A stretch of 64,000 nt of DNA, from NCBI RefSeq assembly GCF_010723305.1, contig NZ_BLKW01000002.1, positions 806,001-870,000 on the forward strand, written 5' to 3'. Within the stretch, counting starts at the first letter, position 1, and each line of letters opens with the position of its first letter. Under the pieces are notes generated by a model, which was not told the origin of the DNA, ran no database searches, and saw nothing but the letters and a program-made list of their open reading frames with translations. The stretch comes from Mycobacterium botniense. GTDB lineage: Bacteria > Actinomycetota > Actinomycetes > Mycobacteriales > Mycobacteriaceae. The position numbers were made by a program, and so were the translations under genes. Of this stretch, positions 51,086-60,934 are shown piece by piece.

Positions 51086-52420
51086 TCACGGCTGCCACAA
51101 CTGGTGCAGCGCGGCCGACACCTGTCGGGCACGGTCACGTGCGGCCCTCACATCAGGCGCGGTGGCCAGCGCCACACCCAATCTGCGTGGCCCGTCGGCC
51201 TTGTGCTGCCGATAAACCCGCACGTCGCTTTCCGGCACACGCAGCGCATCGACTAGCGCGCCCTCACTGTTCGGCGTCGCGCCGAGCGCGTCCGGGACGG
51301 AATAGATCACCCGCGCAGCACCCGGGGAGATCATGATGGTATCCACCGCCAGGCCAAAAACAGCCCGGGCGGCCAGCTCGAAGGCCGAAAGCCGTTGGGT
51401 GCGCAGCGTCACCAACCCGCACTCGAAGGGACGAGCGCTCACGTCACAGAAGTAGACCTCGTCGCCGCGGACCATCACGTCCACCCCGAACACGCCGCGA
51501 CCACCGAGTGCCTTGACGATACGTGCGGCGATCGATTTGCCGGCGTCCAGCGCGGCCGTGCTCATCGATTGCGGCTGCCAGAATTCCCGGACACCGTTCG
51601 CTGGCCCTCCGCGGCCAATCGGTGTGCAAAATTCGATCGCCGGCCCCGCCGGGCCGGCGCTGCACACGGTGAGCAGGGTGGCGTGAAAGTCGATTTCGAC
51701 CACCGTCTCGGCCAATACCCGGTTCGGCGCTCCCGGTGTGGTGGTGGCTGCCGCGCGCTGCCAGGCCGGCTCGACGTCGTCCGGCCGGCGCAGCACCGAC
51801 TGCCCCTGGCCGGCGGCCGCCGCCACCGGGCGCACCAACAGTGGGAACCCGGCATGCGCGGCGACCGCCTGAAGTTCGTCGAGCGATCCCGCGAACCAGA
51901 ACGGCGCGGTGGGCAGGCCCAGCTCGTCGGCAGCCAACCGTCGCAGGCCCTCCACGTCGGCGGTGAGCCGGATGCTGCGGGGGCTGGGAACCACGTGGGC
52001 AAATCCGGTTTCGGCCGCGGCGTTCAGCGCGTCGACCGCGAGCGCGTCGGTCGCGGTGACCACAAAATTCGGTCGCTCACGCCCGATCACCTCCGCCAGC
52101 TCGTCGGTGTCGGTCATGTCAACCACCAACGAGTGGTCCGCTACCCGGTGTGCGGGGGCATCTGGGTACCCATCGACCGCAATCACTTCGGCGCCAAGAT
52201 GCTGAAAGGCGATCACCAGCTCACGACTCAGCTCGCCGGACCCAAGAAGCATCACCCGCCTCGAATGCTCAGCGTCCTCGTCATCAGGCTCATCCCGAAG
52301 CCGCTCACCCGACGCCAGTTGCGTCGTTTCCGCCGCGTCACAGGCCTCGTGCTTGCCGGGGGGTTCGTGCTCTTCTTCGGTCAGGCCCTCGCTCACGGGC
52401 TCACCCTCTCGGTCGGTCAT
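51086..52420 (-). CDS. purT: Formate-dependent GAR transformylase PurT
   Basis: A 444-residue ATP-grasp enzyme that formylates glycinamide ribonucleotide with formate. Motifs: VMLLGSGELSRELVIAFQHL, VVTATDALAVDALN, FPLLVRPVAAAAGQGQS and VDVMVRGDEVYFCDVSARPF. About 55 acidic, low-complexity residues precede the enzyme core, more than in E. coli PurT (392). ATG at 52420 has GGGGAAG upstream. The rhodanese gene follows. It lies beside the purA block, 78 bases from the thioesterase gene. Confidence 0.93.
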   Translation of the reverse strand: MTDREGEPVSEGLTEEEHEPPGKHEACDAAETTQLASGERLRDEPDDEDAEHSRRVMLLGSGELSRELVIAFQHLGAEVIAVDGYPDAPAHRVADHSLVVDMTDTDELAEVIGRERPNFVVTATDALAVDALNAAAETGFAHVVPSPRSIRLTADVEGLRRLAADELGLPTAPFWFAGSLDELQAVAAHAGFPLLVRPVAAAAGQGQSVLRRPDDVEPAWQRAAATTTPGAPNRVLAETVVEIDFHATLLTVCSAGPAGPAIEFCTPIGRGGPANGVREFWQPQSMSTAALDAGKSIAARIVKALGGRGVFGVDVMVRGDEVYFCDVSARPFECGLVTLRTQRLSAFELAARAVFGLAVDTIMISPGAARVIYSVPDALGATPNSEGALVDALRVPESDVRVYRQHKADGPRRLGVALATAPDVRAARDRARQVSAALHQLWQP

Positions 52421-52498
52421 TGCCACACACACTTCCCCGCGCTCCCCATGCTGCCCAAGGATAGGGGGCACGCCCGCAGCAGTGACGGCCGCAGAGCC

Positions 52499-53134
52499 TC
52501 AGGGCTGGCCGGGCAGCAGCCGCACCATCAGCGCGTGCACCTCGGCCAGCACGGTGTCGGCGTCGTCGACGAGCTCCCCGGAGATGAACGCCTTGCGCCC
52601 CTCGGTGGAGTCGACGCGGCCGCGCGCAATCAGCGGGGTGTTGATCGGGGTGACCTTGCGGTAGTCGACCTTCAGGTAAGCGGTCCGGCTGATCGGGCGG
52701 TTCGCCGCGTGCACCACCATGCCGCACAGCCAGTCGAACACCAGCGGGATCACCCCGCCGTGCACCGCCATATTGCCGCCCACATAAAAGCGGCTGAACT
52801 GGCCGCGCATTTCCACACCGTCGGGACCGAATTTCGTCATCGTCCACGGCGGCATCAGCAGGCTGCCCATACCGGGCAGCGAGACAACCCGGCCCGCCGG
52901 CGCGACACCCTCCGGCACCTGGTACGGATCCAGCAGCTTGACCAGTGCTTCGGCCCACTCGGCTGCCTGCTCCCAGGTGTCGCTATCGGGGTCGGTGGAC
53001 ACCGCGAGATCCTGCACACGGCGCATCGCGGTGACGAACCGGGCGAAACCCGGGCCGGGATCTGCGGGCTCGTAGCGCGGGAAACCGCCGTGATGTTCGT
53101 AATCGGGGTCCACCGACTCGGGCTGATCCGTCAT
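52499..53134 (-). CDS. PaaI-type hotdog thioesterase (Rv0356c-like)
   Basis: A 211-residue protein with a C-terminal hotdog domain. [18 protein letters not shown] carries the HGG motif of PaaI-type acyl-CoA thioesterases, and [18 protein letters not shown] is the central sheet. The first 80 residues are a separate helical lead. It is coupled to purA by a four-base overlap (ATGA). The acyl-CoA substrate is unknown. Confidence 0.85.
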   Translation of the reverse strand: MTDQPESVDPDYEHHGGFPRYEPADPGPGFARFVTAMRRVQDLAVSTDPDSDTWEQAAEWAEALVKLLDPYQVPEGVAPAGRVVSLPGMGSLLMPPWTMTKFGPDGVEMRGQFSRFYVGGNMAVHGGVIPLVFDWLCGMVVHAANRPISRTAYLKVDYRKVTPINTPLIARGRVDSTEGRKAFISGELVDDADTVLAEVHALMVRLLPGQP

Positions 53135-54429
53135 GGCCGGGCCGCCAGGACATCGCGGCGCACAATGGTCTGATCCCGGCCCGGACCCACCCCGATGCAG
53201 GAAACCTGTGCCCCGGCAAGCTCTTCGAGCCGCAACACATAGTCACGCGCTTTGGCCGGCAGGTCGTCGAACTGCCGCGCCGCCGAGATGTCCTCCCACC
53301 AGCCCGGCATCTCCTCGTAGATCGGCTGAGCGCGGGCGAGGTCGCTTTGTGTCATCGGCATCTCCCGGGTGCGTTTGCCGTCGATGGTGTAGCCCACGCA
53401 CACCGGCACGGTTTGCAGGCTGGAGAGTACGTCGAGCTTGGTCACAAAGTAGTCGGTGATGCCGTTGACCCGGGTGGCGTAGCGCGCGACGACCGCGTCG
53501 AACCAGCCGCACCGGCGCCGCCGGCCGGTGGTCACTCCGTACTCGCCGCCGGTCTTGACCAGGTATTCACCGGTGTCACCGAAAAGCTCGGTGGGAAACG
53601 GCCCGGAACCGACCCGGGTGGTATAGGCCTTGAGGATTCCCAGCACGGTGCTGATCCGGGTGGGGCCAATCCCGGAGCCGACCGCCGCGCCGCCCGCCGT
53701 CGGGTTCGACGACGTCACATACGGGTAGGTGCCGTGGTCGACGTCGAGCAGGGTGCCCTGTGAGCCTTCCAGCAACACGGTTTCGCCGCGCTCCAGCGCC
53801 GTGTTGAGCAGCAACCGGGTGTCGGCGATGCGGTGCTTGAAACCGTCGGCTTGCGCCAGCAGCGACTCAACGACCTGCGCCGGCTCCAGCGCCTTGCGGT
53901 TGTAGATCTTGACCAGCACCTGGTTTTTGAATTCCAGTGCGGCCTCGATCTTTTGGGTGAGCAGGGGCGGGTCGAACACGTCGGCGACCCGGACCCCGAT
54001 GCGGGCGATCTTGTCCTGGTAGCAGGGCCCGATGCCGCGGCCGGTGGTGCCGATCTTCTTGGTGCCCAAATAGCGCTCGGTGACTTTGTCGATCGCGACG
54101 TGATACGGCAGCAGCAGATGCGCGTCGGCGGAAATCAGCACCCGGGAGGTGTCCACACCGCGCTGTTCCAGGCCCTGCAACTCGTCGAGCAGCACACCGG
54201 GGTCGACCACCACGCCGTTGCCGATGACATTGGTGACGCCGGGGGTCAGCACACCCGACGGGATGAGATGCAGCGCGAAGTTCTCCCCGGTGGGTAAGAC
54301 GACAGTGTGCCCGGCGTTGTTGCCGCCCTGGTAGCGCACCACCCACTGCACACGCCCACCGAGCAGGTCGGTGGCCTTGCCTTTGCCCTCGTCGCCCCAC
54401 TGGGCGCCGATCAGGACGATTGCCGGCAT
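53131..54429 (-). CDS. purA: Adenylosuccinate synthetase PurA
   Basis: A 432-residue enzyme, the length in H37Rv. It makes adenylosuccinate from IMP, aspartate and GTP. The GTP loop is [12 protein letters not shown] at residues 6-17, with [18 protein letters not shown] and [12 protein letters not shown] (IMP and aspartate binding). ATG at 54429 is right because it starts the conserved strand; the open frame continues upstream only by chance. The Rv0358-like gene diverges from it. Confidence 0.97.
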   Translation of the reverse strand: MPAIVLIGAQWGDEGKGKATDLLGGRVQWVVRYQGGNNAGHTVVLPTGENFALHLIPSGVLTPGVTNVIGNGVVVDPGVLLDELQGLEQRGVDTSRVLISADAHLLLPYHVAIDKVTERYLGTKKIGTTGRGIGPCYQDKIARIGVRVADVFDPPLLTQKIEAALEFKNQVLVKIYNRKALEPAQVVESLLAQADGFKHRIADTRLLLNTALERGETVLLEGSQGTLLDVDHGTYPYVTSSNPTAGGAAVGSGIGPTRISTVLGILKAYTTRVGSGPFPTELFGDTGEYLVKTGGEYGVTTGRRRRCGWFDAVVARYATRVNGITDYFVTKLDVLSSLQTVPVCVGYTIDGKRTREMPMTQSDLARAQPIYEEMPGWWEDISAARQFDDLPAKARDYVLRLEELAGAQVSCIGVGPGRDQTIVRRDVLAARP

Positions 54430-54472
54430 GACTCTTCCCGCCTCGGGTCTTCCGCTTAGTGTGGTCCAGCCG

Positions 54473-55144
54473 GTGACCCACACTATCCCAGTGGCGCACG
54501 GGGCCGAGACCAAGACGGCGGTGCTGGTGTTCGGGGAGCGGGGTGTACCCCGCCCGCTGACCGGCCTACCCGTCCGGCACATCGCCGCTGCCCCCGACGT
54601 CGACACCGTGATCGGCGTCCACCGGCGGCTGGTGGTGGTCGGCGCCGACACTGAGCTGGCGCTCGTGCTGAGCCGACTGTTGCGCGCCGAGCGGCTCGAT
54701 ATCGAAGTCGGTTACGCACCGCCGCGGCGCACCGCGGCTACCCGGGTCTACCGGCTGCCGGCGGGGCGCCGCGCGGCGCGGCGGGCACGGCGCGGTACCG
54801 CCCGGCGGGTGCCGCTGATCCGTGACGAGACCGGTGCAGTGATCGTCGGGGGCGCGCTTTGGCGGGGCGCAAACGGGCCGCTGCACGGCGAGGCGGTGGT
54901 CGACGACGCGGTGCTCTTCGACGGTGAGGTCGCCGGGGTGTGCGTGGAGCCGATGGCGGTACCGCCCGGTGTGCGCGCGGCGGTGCTGACGCGGCGAGGA
55001 CGTCCCCGTCGCTGGTTGAGCGGGCGAGCAGCACAGCTGGGCAGCACCGGAGTGCTGGTCACCCGCGACGGCGTCGGCGCCCCGAGGCCGCTGACGCGCT
55101 CGACGTTTTATCGGCACACCGAGGGCTGGCTGCTGGTCCGCTGA
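54473..55144 (+). CDS. Conserved protein, Rv0358-like
   Basis: A protein of about 223 residues divergent from purA. It has [17 protein letters not shown] near the start, an Arg-rich middle ([21 protein letters not shown] cluster) and [17 protein letters not shown]. It resembles the H37Rv Rv0358 product (recalled 215 residues). It contains a region like the DUF of diacylglycerol kinase-like proteins only vaguely, so I assign no function. The start is uncertain (GTG 54473 or 54491). Confidence 0.7.
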   Translation: MTHTIPVAHGAETKTAVLVFGERGVPRPLTGLPVRHIAAAPDVDTVIGVHRRLVVVGADTELALVLSRLLRAERLDIEVGYAPPRRTAATRVYRLPAGRRAARRARRGTARRVPLIRDETGAVIVGGALWRGANGPLHGEAVVDDAVLFDGEVAGVCVEPMAVPPGVRAAVLTRRGRPRRWLSGRAAQLGSTGVLVTRDGVGAPRPLTRSTFYRHTEGWLLVR

Positions 55145-55229
55145 GACAGCACCCGCCCGGCCACGGCGCGGCTGGCCGCAGACGCCCGAGACCGGCCTGG
55201 TGTTCGGTACGTTTGTGGCGTGGGCGCGT

Positions 55230-56009
55230 ATGAGCATTAGGGGCACACACGAATCCGTGCGGCCCAGCCCGATCTTTTTGGCGATCGTCGGGTTGACGGC
55301 GTTCGGCGGCGCGCTGGCCTGGTGGGCCGGGGCCAGCATCCGGCCGCTGGCGTATACCGGGGTGTTCATCTTCGTGATCGCGGGCTGGCTGGTGTCGCTG
55401 TGCCTGCACGAGTTCGGGCACGCGGTCGCCGCGTGGCGATTCGGCGACCGCGACGTCGCGGTGCGCGGCTATCTGACCCTGGATCCCCGGCGCTACAGCC
55501 ATCCGATGCTGTCACTGGGCCTGCCGATGTTGTTCATCGCGCTGGGCGGCATCGGCCTGCCCGGCGCCGCGGTATATGTACAGACATCGTTCATGACCAC
55601 AATCCGACGCACCCTCGTGGCGCTGGCGGGGCCGGCCGCCAACGTCCTGCTAGCGGCGCTGCTGCTGATCTCGACTCGGGTGTGGTTCGACCCGGTGCAT
55701 CCGGTGTTGTGGGCGGGGGTGGCGTTCCTGGGGTTCCTTCAGGTCACCGCGGTGGTGCTGAATTTGCTGCCGATCCCGGGTTTAGACGGATACGGCGCGC
55801 TGGAGCCGCATTTGAGTCTGGAGACTCAGCGCGCGCTGGAACCGGCCAAGCAGTACGGCCTGCTGTTTCTCCTGGTCATACTCCTTGCCCCGGCGCTTAA
55901 TCGCTGGTTCTTCGGCGTGGTGTTCTGGTTCTTCGACCTGTCCGGGATACCCGGGGGGCTTGTGGCCTGGGGCGCCCACCTGACCCGGTTCTGGAGCGCG
56001 TGGTTTTGA
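55230..56009 (+). CDS. Site-2-protease-family (M50) metalloprotease, Rv0359-like
   Basis: A 259-residue membrane protease, exactly the length I recall for Rv0359. The zinc site is LHEFGHAVAAW in a helix (HExxH), and the second motif LLPIPGLDGYG supplies the Asp ligand (NxxP...LDG). Five to six helices surround them. M50 enzymes cut membrane proteins such as anti-sigma factors. ATG at 55230 starts the conserved part. It may form a unit with the Rv0358-like gene 85 bases upstream. Confidence 0.88.
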   Translation: MSIRGTHESVRPSPIFLAIVGLTAFGGALAWWAGASIRPLAYTGVFIFVIAGWLVSLCLHEFGHAVAAWRFGDRDVAVRGYLTLDPRRYSHPMLSLGLPMLFIALGGIGLPGAAVYVQTSFMTTIRRTLVALAGPAANVLLAALLLISTRVWFDPVHPVLWAGVAFLGFLQVTAVVLNLLPIPGLDGYGALEPHLSLETQRALEPAKQYGLLFLLVILLAPALNRWFFGVVFWFFDLSGIPGGLVAWGAHLTRFWSAWF

Positions 56010-56094
56010 GCCTTACCAGACAGATGCGCGGGCGGCCCCGGCGCCGGTACCGTCCCAGCGCCAGTCCGCGACCCGGTGGGCAGGTTCTTCGACG

Positions 56095-56508
56095 TCAGAG
56101 GCCAAGCTCTGCTCGCGCATCCGGGTCACAGTCATCGAGCAGCTCCAGGCAGCGCACATGCTCGTCGGTCTCACCGATAGCTTCGGCAGCACGCGCCAGC
56201 GCGGCCACACAGCGCAGGAAGCCACGGTTAGGTGCGTGCGAGTACGGCACCGGCCCGAAGCCTTTCCACCCGTTGCGGCGGAGCTGATCCAGACCACGGT
56301 GGTATCCGGTGCGGGCATAGGCGTACGCGGTGATGGTCTTGTCCTCGGCCAGCGCCTCTTCGGCCAGGGCCGCCCAGGCCACCGAGGCCGCGGGATGCGC
56401 GGCGGCCACGACGGCCGGATCCTGGCGAGCACGCAGCTTGGCCTCGGCCTCGGTATCACCAGGCAGCAGAATCGGATCCGGCTGCAGCAGATCACCCGTC
56501 GGTGTCAT
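56095..56508 (-). CDS. DUF3151 family protein (Rv0360c-like)
   Basis: A 137-residue soluble, mainly helical protein. PDPILLPGDTEAEAKLR, AAHPAASVAWAALAEEAL, YAYARTGYHRGLDQLRRNGW and RGFLRCVAALARAAEAIGE are typical of DUF3151, an actinobacterial family of TPR-like helical proteins with no known function. GGAGCC stands right before the ATG; a GTG at 56535 is the alternative and would give 146 residues. It faces the M50 protease gene head to head at its 3' end. Confidence 0.85.
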   Translation of the reverse strand: MTPTGDLLQPDPILLPGDTEAEAKLRARQDPAVVAAAHPAASVAWAALAEEALAEDKTITAYAYARTGYHRGLDQLRRNGWKGFGPVPYSHAPNRGFLRCVAALARAAEAIGETDEHVRCLELLDDCDPDARAELGL

Positions 56509-56602
56509 GGCTCCTATTCTGCCGTCGGTCGTCACACCACCCGGAGGGGCGGGTCGCTAAGCTTCCACACAGCGACTCGATAGCGGGAGGACTGTAGCGC
56601 TC

Positions 56603-57493
56603 ATGGCCAACCCTTCAGAGCCCGACCGCGACGAAGCGCCCAACCAGTCCGCACCTGATCCGGACGCCACCGCGAACGACTCCGCCCACTCCGATGCTGA
56701 CCCGGTCGAGCAGCAGATGGCGGGTGCGGACGAAACAACGGACGAAACAGCGGATGACGACGTCACCGAGCACCATGAGGCGGCTTCTGCTGACACCGAG
56801 CCCGCTACCGAGGTGATCGCCAAACCGGATGCGGACACTCATTCCCACACCGCGCAGCCGCAGCGCAAGCCGACGGAGCGGCGCTTCACCGCCCCCGGTT
56901 TCGACGCCAAGGAGACCACGGTCATCAAGACCCCCGCCGAACCCGCCACCGAAGTCTTGCACACGCGGGTGCCCCACTTTCGTCCCAAACCAGCAATGCC
57001 GCAATTGATTCCCCCACGCCTGGGGAAGAAGCTGCGTCCGTCGACTCAACGCAACTGGGGCTGGGTGCTGGCGTTGATCTTGGTCATCCTGGCGTTGGCC
57101 GCGATCGCGGTGCTCGGCACCGTGCTGCTCACTCGCAGCAAGGCGCCCAAAGCCTCGCCGGAAGAGCAGGTGCGCACCACGATCCAGAACTTCGATATCG
57201 CGGTGCAGAAGGGCGACCTCGCGGCGCTGCGCAGCATTACCTGCGGCGCCATGCGGGACACCTATGTCGGTTACGACGAACATGAGTGGTCGGATACGTA
57301 CCGCCGCGTAGCGGAGGCCAAACAGTATCCGGTGGTCGCGAGCATCGACCAAGTCGTCGTCAACAAAGACCACGCCGAAGCCAATGTCACCGCCTTCATG
57401 GCCTACGATCCGCAGATCCGCTCCACCCGCAGTTTCGATCTCCAGTTCCGCGACGACCAGTGGAAGATCTGCCAGTCCACCGCCGGTAACTAG
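56603..57493 (+). CDS. Single-pass membrane protein with extracytoplasmic domain, Rv0361-like
   Basis: A 296-residue protein. Residues 1-145 are acidic and disordered, with many Asp/Glu/Ala, then a basic Arg/Lys stretch. One helix (about 153-173, WGWVLALILVILALAAIAVL) is followed by an outer domain with EEQVRTTIQNFDIAVQKGDL, a DUF4878/nuclear-transport-factor-like fold, and two Cys. H37Rv Rv0361 is similar. The function is unknown. It converges with fba across a hairpin. Confidence 0.82.
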   Translation: MANPSEPDRDEAPNQSAPDPDATANDSAHSDADPVEQQMAGADETTDETADDDVTEHHEAASADTEPATEVIAKPDADTHSHTAQPQRKPTERRFTAPGFDAKETTVIKTPAEPATEVLHTRVPHFRPKPAMPQLIPPRLGKKLRPSTQRNWGWVLALILVILALAAIAVLGTVLLTRSKAPKASPEEQVRTTIQNFDIAVQKGDLAALRSITCGAMRDTYVGYDEHEWSDTYRRVAEAKQYPVVASIDQVVVNKDHAEANVTAFMAYDPQIRSTRSFDLQFRDDQWKICQSTAGN

Positions 57494-57507
57494 CACATAC
57501 GGCAGTG

Positions 57508-57524
57508 CGGGCCGGCACGGCCCG
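57508..57524. terminator. Hairpin between convergent genes (possible bidirectional terminator)
   Basis: The sequence CGGGCCGGCACGGCCCG folds as a perfect seven-base stem with a three-base loop. It stands between the ends of the Rv0361-like gene and fba, 15-16 bases from each stop. There is no T-tract, as usual for mycobacterial terminators. A role in stopping both transcripts is inferred. Confidence 0.5.
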
Positions 57525-57539
57525 ACAAAAGCCGGATCA

Positions 57540-58577
57540 TCAGCTCGCGCTCAACGACTTTCCGGCACAGGCCAGGTCGTTACAGGCCTCGATCACCCGC
57601 TCGGTCATCGAGGCTTCGGCTTTTTTGAGGTAGCTGCGCGGGTCGTAGTCTTTTTTGCGGCCCACATCACCGTCGATCTTGAGCACGCCGTCATAGTTGG
57701 TGAACATGTGACCGGCGACCGGGCGCGTGAACGCGTACTGGGTGTCGGTGTCGACATTCATCTTCACCACGCCGTAGCGGACCGCTTCGGCGATCTCCGA
57801 CTTCTCCGAGCCCGACCCGCCGTGGAAGACGAAGTTGAACGGCTTGGCGTCCTCGGGCAGTCCTAGCTTGGCTGCGGCGACCTTCTGTCCCTGAGCCAGG
57901 ATGTCGGGGCGCAGCTTGACATTGCCGGGCTTGTAGACCCCGTGCACATTGCCGAAGGTGGCAGCCAGCAGGTATTTGCCGTGTTCACCGGTACCCAGTG
58001 CGTCGACGGTCTTCTCGAAGTCTTCGGGTGTGGAGTACAGCTTTTCGTTGATCTCACCGACGATGCCGTCTTCTTCGCCACCGACGACACCGATCTCCAC
58101 CTCGAGAATGATCTTGGCAGTTGCGGCCGCTTTGAGCAGTTCCTGCGCGATCGCAAGGTTTTCTTCGATCGGTACCGCCGACCCGTCCCACATATGCGAC
58201 TGGAACAGCGGATTCTTGCCGGCAGACACCCGCTCGGCGGAGATTGCCAGCAACGGCCGGACATAGCTGTCGAGTTTTTCCTTGGGGCAGTGGTCGGTGT
58301 GCAGTGCAACGTTGATCGGGTATTTCGCAGCGATGACATGGGCGAACTCAGCCAGCGCTACCGCGCCGGTGACCATATCTTTGACACCGAGCCCGGAGGC
58401 GAACTCCGCACCGCCGGTAGAAAACTGAATGATGCCGTCACTGCCGGCGTCGGCGAACCCTTTGATGGCCGCATTGATGGTCTCCGAGGATGTGCAATTG
58501 ATCGCCGGAAACGCGTAGGTGTTTTTCTTGGCGCGTTCCAGCATCTCCGCATAGACCTCGGGCGTTGCGATAGGCAT
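57540..58577 (-). CDS. fba: Class II fructose-bisphosphate aldolase Fba
   Basis: A 345-residue zinc aldolase of glycolysis and gluconeogenesis. NVALHTDHCPKEKLD carries the zinc and active-site His/Asp, and EVEIGVVGGEEDG, LLAATFGNVHGVY and VFHGGSGSEKSEI hold further zinc and phosphate contacts. This is the class IIA long form. GGAAAGGAAG precedes the ATG. It is flanked by the DedA gene and the Rv0361-like gene, without the mgtE gene that I recall between them in H37Rv. Confidence 0.97.
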   Translation of the reverse strand: MPIATPEVYAEMLERAKKNTYAFPAINCTSSETINAAIKGFADAGSDGIIQFSTGGAEFASGLGVKDMVTGAVALAEFAHVIAAKYPINVALHTDHCPKEKLDSYVRPLLAISAERVSAGKNPLFQSHMWDGSAVPIEENLAIAQELLKAAATAKIILEVEIGVVGGEEDGIVGEINEKLYSTPEDFEKTVDALGTGEHGKYLLAATFGNVHGVYKPGNVKLRPDILAQGQKVAAAKLGLPEDAKPFNFVFHGGSGSEKSEIAEAVRYGVVKMNVDTDTQYAFTRPVAGHMFTNYDGVLKIDGDVGRKKDYDPRSYLKKAEASMTERVIEACNDLACAGKSLSAS

Positions 58578-58718
58578 GAAACTTCCTTTCCTGGCTGCTG
58601 TGGCAGAGCAACCTGACGACCATGTGGGGACCGTATCTGTTCAGTATCGCAACAACACGATGGTGTGGACAGCCCGCCTCGACGAGCCGGGTGAGCGGCA
58701 CCGGTATGTTGGGAGGTC

Positions 58719-59405
58719 ATGGACACCGCCGTGCTGGCCTTGCCCGATCTGCTCGACCCGATGTACTGGCTGGGCGCCCACGGCGTGTTCGGGCACGCGG
58801 TGCTGCCCGGCATCCTGTTGATCGTGTTCATCGAGACCGGGCTGTTGTTCCCACTGCTGCCGGGCGAATCGCTGTTGTTCACCGGGGGGTTGCTGGCTGC
58901 GAGCGCGCACCCACCGGTCAGCATCGAGGTATTAGCCACCTGTGTTGCGGTGGTCGCGGTGCTCGGCGATCAGACCGGATATTTCATCGGGCGAAAAATA
59001 GGGCCGGCCCTGTTTAAAAAGGAGGACTCCCGGTTCTTCAAACAGCACTATGTGACCGAGTCACACGCATTCTTCGAGAAGTACGGTCCGGTGACGATTA
59101 TCCTGGCGCGCTTCGCGCCGATTGTGCGAACGTTCGTCCCGGTGGTGGCCGGCGTCTCGTATATGCGGTATCCGGTGTTTTTGGGATTCGACATCGTCGG
59201 CGGTGTCGCCTGGGGTGCGGGCGCGACGCTGCTGGGCTATTTCCTGGGCACTGTTCCGTTCGTCAACACGAACTTGGAGCTGATCGTGTGGTGCATCCTG
59301 TTCGTATCGCTGCTGCCGGCCCTGACATCGGCCGGCCGGGCGTACCTCAGGCGCCGCCGCGCACCCAGCAGCGAGCAGCTTGTCGTCCCGGAAGAAGCCG
59401 CCTAA
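58719..59405 (+). CDS. DedA-family membrane protein (Rv0364-like)
   Basis: A 228-residue membrane protein. FIETGLLFPLLPGESLLF, GDQTGYFIGRKIG and ILARFAPIVRTFVPVVAGVS are the DedA (VTT/SNARE-associated) signatures, including the conserved Arg and Pro of the FxRxxPxxR-type motif. DedA proteins move or flip lipid carriers and phospholipids. GGGAGG stands just before the ATG. It diverges from fba. Confidence 0.92.
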   Translation: MDTAVLALPDLLDPMYWLGAHGVFGHAVLPGILLIVFIETGLLFPLLPGESLLFTGGLLAASAHPPVSIEVLATCVAVVAVLGDQTGYFIGRKIGPALFKKEDSRFFKQHYVTESHAFFEKYGPVTIILARFAPIVRTFVPVVAGVSYMRYPVFLGFDIVGGVAWGAGATLLGYFLGTVPFVNTNLELIVWCILFVSLLPALTSAGRAYLRRRRAPSSEQLVVPEEAA

Positions 59406-59577
59406 GCGTTGACCGGCCGATACCCCGCCCCCGAGTGCGGAAGTTACCCCGCCCCGGCAGGGCAGCGGCCGCCGGGCAATTGGTTGATGCGGCCGGAGAG
59501 CCAGCCGGTGAGTTGGTCAAGTTCGGAGATTCCAGCGGCCACTGTGCCGTTCCTGCCCGCATCGTCGCCGGGGCGGG

Positions 59578-60927
59578 TCACACAGCGACTTTGAAATCGC
59601 AACCCGTCTTGGCCCGCACGTCCCCGACAGTCACCCCGGGATGCAATTCCTTGAGCACGAGCCCTTTTCCCGGCTCGACATCGAAAACGCACAGATCGGT
59701 GATGATCATGTCCACCACACCCTTGCCGGTGAGGGGCAGCGTGCATTGCTTGAGAATCTTGGGACTGCCGTCTTTTGCGGTGTGGTCCATGACGACGATC
59801 ACCCGCTTTACCCCTGACACCAGATCCATGGCTCCGCCCGGCCCCTTGACCATCCTGCCCGGCACCATCCAGTTGGCCAGGTCGCCGTTCTCGGCTACCT
59901 GAAGGGCGCCCAGGATCGACAGATCGATGTGGCCGCCGCGAATCATGGCGAAAGAATCGGCACTGTTGAAAAAGCTCGAGCCGGGAAGGCTGGTGATGGT
60001 TTGCTTGCCGGCGTTGATCAGATCGGGGTCTACCGACTCCTCACTCGGGTAGGGGCCGATGCCGAGCAGGCCGTTCTCGGACTGCAGCGTCACATTGATG
60101 TGCTCGGGAATGAAGTTGGCCACCAGTGTGGGAATCCCGATGCCCAGGTTCACGTAATAACCGTCGCGCAGCTCCTGGGCGGCGCGCCGGGCGATGCGCT
60201 CGCGGACGGGGTTGTCGCTGCGCAGCGCTCCGCCGTTGCTCACGGTGCGAAACTCGATGCGTTTCTCATAGCCGCGCCCCTCGATGATGCGGTCCACGTA
60301 GATGCCGGGGGTATGGATCTGGTCGGGGTCCAGCTCGCCGACCTCGACCATCTCTTCCACCTCGGCGACCGTCACCGCGCCGCAGGTGGCGATCATGGGG
60401 TTGAAGTTGCGCGCCGTCTTGCGATAGACCAGATTGCCCGCCGCGTCCCCTTTCCAGGCTTTAACGAGGGCTATATCGGCGCGGATGGCTTCCTCGAGCA
60501 GGTACTCGGTCCCGTCAAATACCCGGGTCTCCTTGCCTTCCGCGAGCGGGGTGCCGTAGCCGGTGCGCGTGTAGAAGCCGGGAATGCCCGCGCCGCCGGC
60601 GCGCAACTTTTCCGCCAGCGTCCCCTGGGGTGTGAGGGTGAGATCCAGCTCGCCGGCCAGCACCTGGCGCTCGAACTCTTTGTTCTCCCCCACATAGGAG
60701 GCGATCACCTTCTTGACCTGCCGCCCCTTGAGCAGCAGGCCCATGCCGAAATCATCCACGCCCGCGTTGTTTCCAACAATGGTGAGATCTTTGACGCCGC
60801 TGTCCACCAGGGCCTGGATCAGATTCTCCGGGATGCCGCACAGACCGAAACCGCCGGCAGCGATGGTGATGCCGTCCTTCAGCAGGCCGTGCAGAGCAGA
60901 CCCGGCGTCGGGATGGACTTTGTTCAT
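59578..60927 (-). CDS. Fused 3-oxoacid CoA-transferase (subunits A and B in one chain)
   Basis: A 449-residue SCOT-type CoA-transferase. Residues 1-225 form subunit A ([38 protein letters not shown]) and 240-449 form subunit B ([15 protein letters not shown] with the catalytic Glu in [11 protein letters not shown]). It moves CoA between succinyl-CoA and acetoacetate or similar acids. Actinobacteria usually encode the subunits separately; the sequence looks closer to proteobacterial types, which hints at transfer. The ATG at 60927 follows AGAGGAGTTGC. Confidence 0.93.
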   Translation of the reverse strand: MNKVHPDAGSALHGLLKDGITIAAGGFGLCGIPENLIQALVDSGVKDLTIVGNNAGVDDFGMGLLLKGRQVKKVIASYVGENKEFERQVLAGELDLTLTPQGTLAEKLRAGGAGIPGFYTRTGYGTPLAEGKETRVFDGTEYLLEEAIRADIALVKAWKGDAAGNLVYRKTARNFNPMIATCGAVTVAEVEEMVEVGELDPDQIHTPGIYVDRIIEGRGYEKRIEFRTVSNGGALRSDNPVRERIARRAAQELRDGYYVNLGIGIPTLVANFIPEHINVTLQSENGLLGIGPYPSEESVDPDLINAGKQTITSLPGSSFFNSADSFAMIRGGHIDLSILGALQVAENGDLANWMVPGRMVKGPGGAMDLVSGVKRVIVVMDHTAKDGSPKILKQCTLPLTGKGVVDMIITDLCVFDVEPGKGLVLKELHPGVTVGDVRAKTGCDFKVAV

Positions 60928-60934
60928 GCAACTC

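Noticed and set aside
51395..53173. Long rightward frame of almost 600 codons opposite purT and the thioesterase gene
   Set aside because: It spans two real genes on the other strand and has no domain or plausible start; a GC-rich shadow frame.
59444..59577. Leftward frame with ISELDQLTGWLSGRINQLPG between the DedA and CoA-transferase genes
   Set aside because: Looks somewhat protein-like but overlaps the CoA-transferase gene and has no start of its own in the gap; too short to support.
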